Below, one piece after another: positions 49,402 to 56,271 of a stretch of DNA of 56,271 nt. The DNA comes from CAZPBN01 sp964584935 (GTDB lineage: Bacteria; Acidobacteriota; Aminicenantia; Aminicenantales; Aminicenantaceae). Every line of letters begins with the position of its first letter. The first letter of the stretch is position 1. The DNA is taken from positions 1-56,271 of the forward strand of contig CAZPBN010000017.1 in assembly GCA_964584935.1 (NCBI GenBank), read 5' to 3'. The position numbers were made by a program, and so were the translations under genes. The notes under the pieces are model-generated. The model ran no database searches. It saw only the letters and a list, made by a program, of their open reading frames with translations, and was not told where the DNA came from.

Positions 49402-50622
49402 TTATTTTACTTTTTTTGTTGCTGCTTTTGTATCTTTGAAGAACAGCAAAAAGGCTACAGCGCAAAGGACAGTAAGGACACAAGGAACCAAAAAGACAGC
49501 GGTCCAGTTTGTGATCCCCGCGGATGTGAAGTGATCTCGGACCCAGCCAGCAAACAGGCTTCCTAAATAATTACCGACTCCATAGGTCACTAAGGTGATG
49601 AAACTTTGGGCTGAATGTCGGATATCCTTGGGAGAAACCATATCCACATAAATGAAGGCAGCTGCAAAAAAGAAGACAAAGCATAAGCCGTGGAGAGAGA
49701 GTGATGCGATGACAAGCCATGAAGGTTTTCCTATAGCGAAAATAATATACCGCAATGGCCAGGCGAGAACTCCGATGACCAGGATGTTTCGTATTCCAAT
49801 TTTGGTGATGCAATAAGGGAGAAGGAAGGCAAGAACAAAAACTTCTGCCACTTGGGCAATGGTCATGACCCAGGGAAGAAAATCACTGGAAATCCCAATT
49901 TCCGCTGAAGTTAAAAAAGGCCCTGTGAGAATATAATAAAACATCAATTCTGTGGCCACAACAAAGGAAATGATGATAAAAACCATAAAGTTTTTATCCT
50001 TCATCATTTTCAGGGCTTCAAGAAATGCCCATGGTTTTGTTCCTTCTTTTTGCGGTGGTGTATGGGGGAGTTTGAAAGAAAAAATCCCCATAACCAAAGA
50101 AAAAATACCAGCGAGAAACAAGGCATCTCCGGTTACAGATATTTCGGGGACTGATTTTGAGAGAATTCTCCATAAAAACAGCGCATATCCGGCGGCAATC
50201 CATCCAATCGTTCCCCATACTCTGATTTCACCGAACTCTTTATCTGAGCGTTTGAGGTTTATGAAGGCAACTGAATTTGTCAAGGCCAGGGTGGGTGCAT
50301 ACAGAATACAGTAAAAAAACATAAGCCACATCATAGTATGGTAATCAGTGACGGCGGATATAATGATGAGTAAAGCTCCTCCTGAAAGCTGCAGAAAAGC
50401 AATGAATTTTTCACTCGAAAAATAACGGTCTGCAATCTGACCTCCTATGAAAGGAGCTATGATGGTGGCAAGAGGCAAAAGGCTGTAAATGATTCCATAC
50501 TGCAGACCGGAAAAACCCAGAACATTCTGTAAATAATCGGAAAGCACAGGTGCCCATGCGCCCCAAATGGCGTACTGCAAAAACATCATAACACCGAGAC
50601 GGAATTTTGTTGACATTTTCAC
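49402..50622 (-). CDS. MFS transporter, nucleoside:H+ symporter-like
   Basis: The 406-residue protein has twelve predicted helices. It begins LGVMMFLQYAIWGAWAPVLSDYL and has the MFS turn GGQIADRYFSSEK, then EIRVWGTIGWIAAG; this set resembles the NupG/XapB nucleoside symporters and their relatives. It likely moves a sugar or nucleoside with protons. It lies 160 bp upstream of the Gfo/Idh relic, and together they suggest a former uptake and catabolism unit. Confidence 0.82.
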   Translation of the reverse strand: MKMSTKFRLGVMMFLQYAIWGAWAPVLSDYLQNVLGFSGLQYGIIYSLLPLATIIAPFIGGQIADRYFSSEKFIAFLQLSGGALLIIISAVTDYHTMMWLMFFYCILYAPTLALTNSVAFINLKRSDKEFGEIRVWGTIGWIAAGYALFLWRILSKSVPEISVTGDALFLAGIFSLVMGIFSFKLPHTPPQKEGTKPWAFLEALKMMKDKNFMVFIIISFVVATELMFYYILTGPFLTSAEIGISSDFLPWVMTIAQVAEVFVLAFLLPYCITKIGIRNILVIGVLAWPLRYIIFAIGKPSWLVIASLSLHGLCFVFFFAAAFIYVDMVSPKDIRHSAQSFITLVTYGVGNYLGSLFAGWVRDHFTSAGITNWTAVFLVPCVLTVLCAVAFLLFFKDTKAATKKVK

Positions 50623-50769
50623 CTCTCTTTTTTATGAATTAATAAAAAATTGAGAATATCCCCTTTTATTTGGATAGATAGAGAGAAATCATATAATGTC
50701 ATTTGCATCTCTCTTAATAATTAAGACAAAAATATATAAACTGGTTGATATTGTCAAGGAGTGAAGGGG

Positions 50770-51462
50770 TCAGGATAAAGCCATATCAACAGCCGCATCA
50801 GAATGAATTTGGGTGGTATCGAACAAAGGAATATCAACATGACTCTGATCAATCAGCAAGGCGATTTCTGTGCAACCCAGGATCACTCCCTCGGCACCAT
50901 CAGTATTCAATTGATGGATGATTCGAACGAATTCATCTCTAGATGATTCCTTGATCTGTCCCATGCACAGCTCATTGTATATGACATCATGAACAATGTT
51001 TTTGTCTTTTTCAGATGGAGTCAGTACTTTGAGTCCGTAATTTTCTTGAAGACGTCCTTTATAAAATTGCTGTTCCATTGTGAATTTCGTACCGAGTAGG
51101 CCGACAGAATTGATCCCTTCATCCATGATCTTTTTTGCGGTGGCATCAGCAATATGGAGAATTGGGATATTGATTTGTTCTTCAATCTGATCGGCAACTT
51201 TATGCATGGTGTTTGTGCATATGAGAATAAAATCACAGCCAGCTTTTTCCAGATTTTGAGCCGCCTCTCCTAAAATTTCAGCTGTCTTTTCCCATTGCCC
51301 GCGGTGTTGAAGCATTTCAATCTCATGAAACTCGACACTGTGAAGGACTATTTTTGCTGAATGAAGACCGCCCAGCTTTTTCCTGATTCCCTTGTTGATT
51401 TCGCTGTAATAAGTCACAGTGGATTCCCAGCTCATTCCACCTAGTAATCCTATTGTTTTCAT
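50770..51462 (-). CDS. Aspartate/glutamate racemase-family protein
   Basis: The 230-residue protein starts IGLLGGMSWESTVTYY, the start of YgeA-like racemases. The two catalytic cysteines appear in ICTNTMHKV (near residue 83) and LGCTEIALL (near residue 197), so the two-base mechanism is intact. The family racemises aspartate or related amino acids without cofactor. Some members act on hydantoins or maleate, so substrate is uncertain. It stands alone on the minus strand. Confidence 0.87.
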   Translation of the reverse strand: MKTIGLLGGMSWESTVTYYSEINKGIRKKLGGLHSAKIVLHSVEFHEIEMLQHRGQWEKTAEILGEAAQNLEKAGCDFILICTNTMHKVADQIEEQINIPILHIADATAKKIMDEGINSVGLLGTKFTMEQQFYKGRLQENYGLKVLTPSEKDKNIVHDVIYNELCMGQIKESSRDEFVRIIHQLNTDGAEGVILGCTEIALLIDQSHVDIPLFDTTQIHSDAAVDMALS

Positions 51463-51558
51463 CGTTTTTGCAATACAATTAATTAAGGGGACACTTTACC
51501 TATTTACCTCATTTATTACTTGTTATTATTTTCTGTGTCCTCACCGTGATATCTTCTA

Positions 51559-51587
51559 TGAACAAAAAGTAAAAATTTCCGTATAAT
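51559..51587 (+). promoter_or_regulatory. Candidate promoter for CocE-type hydrolase
   Basis: TGAACA (51559-51564) and TATAAT (51582-51587) are spaced 17 bp apart, 62 bp before the ATG at 51649. TGGAGGAAAC is the ribosome binding site. The block CCGTATAATGGTT also occurs near 44956 on the plus strand, with no gene after it. Confidence 0.45.
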
Positions 51588-51648
51588 GGTTTATAATATA
51601 TTATTTTTGAATGATATGATTTTAACTTTACAAGAATGGAGGAAACTT

Positions 51649-54135
51649 ATGAATATTAAAAAGAGCATCATTTTCTTTGTTGCTTTGATGCTTTTTCTCT
51701 CGGTTTTTGTTTTCAGCTTACAGGAAGAGACAAAAAAAGAAGCCGAAGAGAAAGAAATCAAGCCGGTTCCGATTTCTGGTTTTGAAGAAGAGGCTGTATT
51801 CCAATTGATTGTCCAGGAAACAGAAGTTGGAGAGATAAACTACTCTTTAACTGAAGATGGCCATTACAAGCGCACATTTATTGTTTCTATGGCAGGACAG
51901 AAAGCAGAGTATGATATGACCATCCATTCCAATATCAAAGGGGAATGGGAAACCATGGAAATTGTTGTGCCGACAGAAACCATAACCGTAAAACGCAAGG
52001 GAAATAAAGCTGAGTACCACTTGGAGAAAAAAGGAGAAACCTACAGTGTGGAACTGAGTGATAATCATATTCTATACGATAATTATGGAATGGTTTTTGA
52101 AAGTATCATGCTGCGTAAGTATGATATGGAGAAAAAAGGGATTCAGAAATTTCCCTGTTATCTCATTCCTTCAAAGATGGACGATATAGAACTTGAGTAC
52201 AAAGGGAAAGAAATCCGGGAAGTGAATGGCAAAGAGATTCATTTTGACCTTTTCAGTTTAAATCTTATGGGAATAGAAGTCATTATTTGGGCAGACAGTG
52301 AACAAAAAATATACATGGGTGATGTCCCTGTCCAACATGCCACATTCATCCGGGAAGGATACAGTGAACTGATCGAAGCGGGTGCCGAAGATCCGCTTTT
52401 GTCTAAGCCCCAGTTTGACATTCGCGAAAAAACAGTGATGATCCCGATGCGTGACGAGATAAAGCTAGCCACTGATCTTTATTTCCCTCAAAAAGAACAG
52501 CAAAAGTTCCCTGTGATATTAATAAGAACTCCTTATAAAAAAGAAATGGAAGAGCTCACTGCAAATTATTATGCCCGGAGGGGATTTGTTGCTGCTGTCC
52601 AGGACTGCCGAGGACGTTTTGGTTCAGAAGGCACGTGGGAGCCTTTTATATATGAACCGGAGGATGGGTATGATACCATTGAGTGGCTGGGAACGCGTCC
52701 CTGGTCCACAGGGAAAGTGGGGATGATCGGCGGTTCCTATGTTGGCTGGGTCCAGTTGTGGGCCGCATCAGAAAATCCCCCTCACTTGACAACCATCATT
52801 CCAAACGTTGCTCCTCCTGATCCTTTCTATAATATTCCCTATGAGTATGGTTCCTTTTTTATTCTTGGTTCTATCTGGTGGGCTGAGATTCTTGAGACTG
52901 AGGCAACCGGAGATATATCCGGGAAAGCCATGGCTCAAATCAATGAAAGAAAATATGAAAATATACTCAAGTCACTCCCGGTTATTGACCTGGATAAAAA
53001 GATTCTGGGAAAGAAAAATCCGTATTGGCGCAAATGGATCAAACACAATACCAACGACGAGTACTGGGAGAAGGCAAATTTTATGGATAAACTCAAAACC
53101 CTGGATATTCCGGTATTTTTGCAGTCAGGCTGGTTTGACGGTGACGGAATTGGAAGCAAGCTCAATTACATGGCATTGAGTCAGTCTAAAAACAAACATA
53201 TTAAGCTAATACTTGGTCCCTGGGGACATACTGCAAGTTCCTCTTCAAGAGTGGGAGAGTATGAATTCGGGAAGGAAGCCGCTCCTGACCTTCAGGTTTT
53301 GTACTTGAGATGGTTTGATTACTGGTTGAAAGGAATTGACAACAAGATCATAGAGGAGCCCCTGGTGCAGTACTTTGTGATGTTCACAAACAAATGGGTT
53401 AAAGGAGATACCTATCCGGTACCGGAAACCCGAATGACAAAGTACTATCTCAACAGCATCGACGGTGCCAACACTTCTAAAGGAGACGGCATCCTGACAA
53501 CAGACCTTCCGGAAAAAGGCAAGGAGTTCGATCAATATGTCTATGATCCCGGTGATCCCACACCCTGGTCTGAGTACTACTTCAAAAGCGAAGAGGAGAA
53601 ACAAAAGGAAAAGGACAAAACCATTGATGTTGAAGAGTATAAGAAGAAAGTCGAGGCATTTCACAACAAAGTAACAGATGAACGGGAAGACATTCTTGTC
53701 TTTCAAACGCCTCCTCTGGAGGAACCGGTCACAGTGGCCGGCCCCCTTTCAGCAGTTCTTTATGCGTCCACGTCCGCTCTGGATACAGACTGGTTCATAA
53801 CCTTGATGGATGTGGATGAGGAGAACAAAATCTTTCATCTGGTGCGGGGAACCATACGGGCACGGTTCCGCAATTCCTTGAAAAAACCGGAGCTCCTGGA
53901 AAAGAATAAGGTTTACAAGTATGACATTGACATGTGGCAGACAGGAATCACCTTTCAGAAAGGACACCGGATTCGAATCGAGGTTTCATCAGCTCTGTTT
54001 CCCATGTTTTCGCGCAACCTGAACACAGGAGGACACAATGAGATGGAGACAGAATACCAGAAAGCGGTCCAGAAAATATTCCACTCCAAAGAATATCCTT
54101 CCCATGTGTTTCTGCCTGTGGTGGAAGTGAAATAA
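51649..54135 (+). CDS. CocE/NonD-family hydrolase with N-terminal beta domain
   Basis: The protein has about 828 residues from the ATG at 51649, which has a GGAGGAAAC site; an upstream frame to 51586 is not used. A signal peptide (IIFFVALMLFLSVFVFSL) leads to an all-beta N-terminal domain (about 30-255) similar to the protein at 45080. The alpha/beta-hydrolase follows: VILIRTPYKKE, QDCRGRFGSEGTWEPF, GGSYVGW with nucleophile Ser, SGWFDGDG with Asp and LGPWGHT with His. The last part is the jelly-roll typical of X-Pro dipeptidyl peptidases and cocaine esterases (VTVAGPLSAVLYASTSALDTDWF). It probably cleaves esters or peptides outside the cytoplasm. Confidence 0.85.
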   Translation: MNIKKSIIFFVALMLFLSVFVFSLQEETKKEAEEKEIKPVPISGFEEEAVFQLIVQETEVGEINYSLTEDGHYKRTFIVSMAGQKAEYDMTIHSNIKGEWETMEIVVPTETITVKRKGNKAEYHLEKKGETYSVELSDNHILYDNYGMVFESIMLRKYDMEKKGIQKFPCYLIPSKMDDIELEYKGKEIREVNGKEIHFDLFSLNLMGIEVIIWADSEQKIYMGDVPVQHATFIREGYSELIEAGAEDPLLSKPQFDIREKTVMIPMRDEIKLATDLYFPQKEQQKFPVILIRTPYKKEMEELTANYYARRGFVAAVQDCRGRFGSEGTWEPFIYEPEDGYDTIEWLGTRPWSTGKVGMIGGSYVGWVQLWAASENPPHLTTIIPNVAPPDPFYNIPYEYGSFFILGSIWWAEILETEATGDISGKAMAQINERKYENILKSLPVIDLDKKILGKKNPYWRKWIKHNTNDEYWEKANFMDKLKTLDIPVFLQSGWFDGDGIGSKLNYMALSQSKNKHIKLILGPWGHTASSSSRVGEYEFGKEAAPDLQVLYLRWFDYWLKGIDNKIIEEPLVQYFVMFTNKWVKGDTYPVPETRMTKYYLNSIDGANTSKGDGILTTDLPEKGKEFDQYVYDPGDPTPWSEYYFKSEEEKQKEKDKTIDVEEYKKKVEAFHNKVTDEREDILVFQTPPLEEPVTVAGPLSAVLYASTSALDTDWFITLMDVDEENKIFHLVRGTIRARFRNSLKKPELLEKNKVYKYDIDMWQTGITFQKGHRIRIEVSSALFPMFSRNLNTGGHNEMETEYQKAVQKIFHSKEYPSHVFLPVVEVK

Positions 54136-54339
54136 GTTAGAAGGATCAAATCTTTATTATTGACATTTACTTTTATATCTTTAATAAATAATACTTTGTT
54201 TGAATCATTTATTTAAAAAGTTTTTCATTCTGTCAATAATATAAATTTGCTCCTATACATAGAATCGGTTCCTTCAGGAGACGCATCATATCTTTATTGT
54301 ATCTTATAAATTAAAGCAGATTAAAAAGGAGAGGGAATT

Positions 54340-55542
54340 TTGAAACGACTGATTAGTACTTTTTTAAGATACAACCTGAGCTTACTGGCCTTTGGGCTTT
54401 TGTTGACTTTTTTCTCCAGCTTTGGTCAGACTTTTTTGATTTCCCTTTATGTTCCCTCTATTGAGGAGCTTCTGAATATCAGCAATACGGAATTTGGGAC
54501 CATCTATGCTATTGCTACCATTGGAAGCGCTTTCACTTTACCCTGGATAGGCGGATACTTCGATAAGATAGAATCCAAACGCTACACCTTGATGGTTATC
54601 GGAGGCCTTTTTATTTCCTTGCTGTTGCTTTCTTTTTCCTATCACGTATTCATGGTAGTCATCTCCTTTTACGGGCTACGGCTTTTTGGTCAGGGGCTGA
54701 TGTCCCATACTTCTGTTTCGAGTATGGCCCAGTATTTTAGAAAGGACCGTGGAAAAGCCATCGGCACGGCCAGCCTGGGGCATCCCATTGGGGAGGCATT
54801 ATTGCCGCTTCTCATTACGCTTTTGATAGGGGCCGTTGGCTGGCGGGGGTCGTTACAGTTCTCGGCCCTGGTTTGCATTGTGGTGATAGCTCCTTTGGCG
54901 GTTTTTCTGCTGAACCGCTCGATGCAACAGATACGGGCTCGCAGCATGGAAAATCCTGCGTCCGATACCCACACAAAAAAGGTAAGTATTTGGCAGGTCA
55001 TCAGGGAAAAGAAATTCTGGATTATTAGTCCGGTAGTTTTTGTAATAGGATTCTCCAATACAGCTATATTCTTTTTCCAGCTCAAGCTTGGGGAAGTCAA
55101 AGGTTGGAGCCCGGAGTGGGTTGCCGGATCGATATCGGCTTTTGCCCTAGCCGGAGCCGTTGGCGTAACGGGTATCGGGGCATTTGTAGACAAGTATACC
55201 GCTAAAAAACTATTTCCTTTTCACATGATACTTTATATGCCCGGACTGTTTGCACTTATCCTTTTCGATTATCCCATGGTGTATCCCATAGCTTTAATAT
55301 TGTTCGGATTGGGGCATGGTACCGGTAAAACCATCAAAGACGCTATGCTGGTTGAAATTTATGGTTCTGACATTATCGGGCAAATACGTAGTATTTTTAT
55401 CACAGTAATGGTATTCAGCACCGCCATTGGTCCGGTTATCTTCGGGATAATGCTGGATATGGAAATCTCCTACACCATTATTTTTACCGGTGTGCTCATA
55501 GGGGCTTTTTTAGCCACGCTAAATGGTTTGAGGCGAATATAA
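54340..55542 (+). CDS. MFS transporter
   Basis: The 400-residue protein starts with TTG at 54340 behind AAAGGAGAGGG. It has twelve hydrophobic segments. The loop GGYFDKIESKR after helix 2 matches the MFS motif A, and a second-half FVDKYTAKKL shows the repeat. GKAIGTASLGHPIGEALLP is a helix 4-5 block typical of some anion or organic acid transporters. The substrate is unknown. It lies 204 bp after the CocE-type gene and may be in the same unit. Confidence 0.82.
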   Translation: MKRLISTFLRYNLSLLAFGLLLTFFSSFGQTFLISLYVPSIEELLNISNTEFGTIYAIATIGSAFTLPWIGGYFDKIESKRYTLMVIGGLFISLLLLSFSYHVFMVVISFYGLRLFGQGLMSHTSVSSMAQYFRKDRGKAIGTASLGHPIGEALLPLLITLLIGAVGWRGSLQFSALVCIVVIAPLAVFLLNRSMQQIRARSMENPASDTHTKKVSIWQVIREKKFWIISPVVFVIGFSNTAIFFFQLKLGEVKGWSPEWVAGSISAFALAGAVGVTGIGAFVDKYTAKKLFPFHMILYMPGLFALILFDYPMVYPIALILFGLGHGTGKTIKDAMLVEIYGSDIIGQIRSIFITVMVFSTAIGPVIFGIMLDMEISYTIIFTGVLIGAFLATLNGLRRI

Positions 55543-55765
55543 CTCGGTTCCCCATCAGGAAACCTTTAAACCAGTCAAAAATGCTGTGGGGTTACAGTGT
55601 GGAAGGCACGGCAGTGATCACAGAAAAAGAATCAATCCCAGTGTTAGAACCAAAATGGAAGGCTGAAACACTTTCTTGCTCCACTCCTAAATCGATTCTA
55701 TCACTCAACAGAGGAATTTAGTCATTTCTCTTTTCCGGCACATATTTTGAATCACTATCCCTGCC

Positions 55766-56123
55766 ATGAACAGGATCTATCGCCCACGTCACCCAGAGCA
55801 TACCATATTTTACCGTGTCCTTTTCCATTATTTTGAATCATTCCTTCTGGAATATGAGAACCGGTTTGAAAGACATAATGGTCACCTGCGTCCGATTCTC
55901 CAAGAGGGAATAGAAAAATATCTGGACTGCTCAATGATCCCCTGCTCTGTCGGTTTTTCACACTTGAGGTCTTCTCTCTTCTTCTCCGCAAACAGTTATT
56001 GAAGATCACAAAGTCATAGACAAGATTATCAAACATCTTAAACTGACCTTTAAGGCTGAACAGCCCCCGCCTCCTCAAGCTCAGCTCTCTATTGCAGCTG
56101 AGGAACTAACAGAATATATATGA
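55766..56123 (+). pseudogene. IS91-family transposase relic, head and tail only
   Basis: The first 60 codons (from ATG at 55766) read IYRPRHPEHTIFYRVLFHYF and then PILQEGIEKYLDCSMIP, like the zinc-binding N terminus of IS91-type Y2/HUH transposases (YRPRxPExTxLYxxVxxxxE). The zinc finger and HUH core are lost. At 55995-56123, in another frame, VIEDHKVIDKIIKHL and the proline-rich end match the C-terminal tail of the same family. The middle (about 300 residues) is missing. Downstream 56130-56160 has a short GGGA-type hairpin. The region 55543-55765 shows nothing else recognisable. Confidence 0.6.
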
Positions 56124-56271
56124 TATTCTAATCCCTTTTTTCAGGGGACAAGGGAGATCTCTATTCTTTGCGTAGCATTATTAGGATGATTTTCTGATAT
56201 TCTCTCTTTTCTTTGTGTTTCTTGTTGACTGGCGGTGTTTTTGGTGTGTATTATATTCAATGAAGTCGCTT

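Noticed and set aside
51586..51648. 21-codon N-terminal extension of the CocE-type hydrolase
   Set aside because: It overlaps the -10 element; the ATG at 51649 has a strong ribosome binding site and begins a signal peptide.
55755..56078. 107-codon minus-strand frame at the right end
   Set aside because: It is antisense to the IS91 transposase relic and has no recognised features.

Overview
The window looks like chromosome from a Gram-negative, probably anaerobic bacterium with an AT-rich genome. It carries Kdo/LPS genes, YidC/YidD, ParABS, a bactofilin, CarD, HD-GYP signalling, and several secreted proteins of the kind common in Acidobacteriota-like lineages, such as a CBM9/DUF5916 barrel protein and a CocE-type hydrolase. 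Candidatus Aminicenantes or a relative is my best guess. This is inferred from gene content alone.

Layout. (a) 1-4.37 kb is an accessory, decayed segment: a HEPN-like protein, a zinc-ribbon gene broken by an in-frame stop, a uracil-DNA-glycosylase-like protein, a PD-(D/E)XK-like protein, IS21-like terminal repeats, an ISL3-type transposase head, and an apparent integron relic. The relic is a truncated integrase head facing away from a macro-domain cassette that is bounded by attC-like core sites. (b) 4.4-11.1 kb holds a kinase/LytM/aminotransferase fusion, a class I aldolase and a DUF5916 outer-membrane protein. (c) 11.35-13.93 kb is a compact sulfur-transfer operon: tusA-like, dsrE-like, an IscS-like protein that lacks the PLP lysine, and an IscU scaffold fused to a thioredoxin-reductase-like domain. 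(d) 14.4-22.3 kb has an Hfq-like protein with pdxA, a VOC protein, a MATE pump, smpB, carD, and an HD-GYP/HEAT pair sharing an N-terminal domain.

(e) 22.3-37.1 kb is the conserved core: rpmH-rnpA-yidD-yidC-jag-mnmE-mnmG, then a perfect parS, parA-parB, a bactofilin, and a tightly overlapping Kdo pathway (kdsB-pyrG-kdsA-kdsD-kdsC) ending in a phosphohexomutase. CTP synthase sits between kdsB and kdsA and supplies the CTP used by KdsB. Genes point outward from about 22.3-22.7 kb, which with parS suggests an origin-proximal position, but dnaA is not in the window. (f) 37.1-47.3 kb has a collapsed lipoprotein/sulfatase-like gene, a small barrel protein, a secreted papain-like protease, zinc ribbons, and accA-hisS-aspS and rlmB. 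(g) 47.3-56.3 kb is a catabolic and transport region: a TIM-barrel/DUF1080 protein, a collapsed Gfo/Idh gene, two MFS transporters, an Asp/Glu racemase-like protein, a CocE/NonD hydrolase and an IS91-type transposase relic.

Two things stand out. The first is the non-canonical Fe-S/sulfur operon (ND-type IscS plus IscU-TrxR fusion). The second is the integron-like relic carrying a macro-domain gene. A general feature is gene collapse: several loci keep only the head and tail of a gene with the middle lost.
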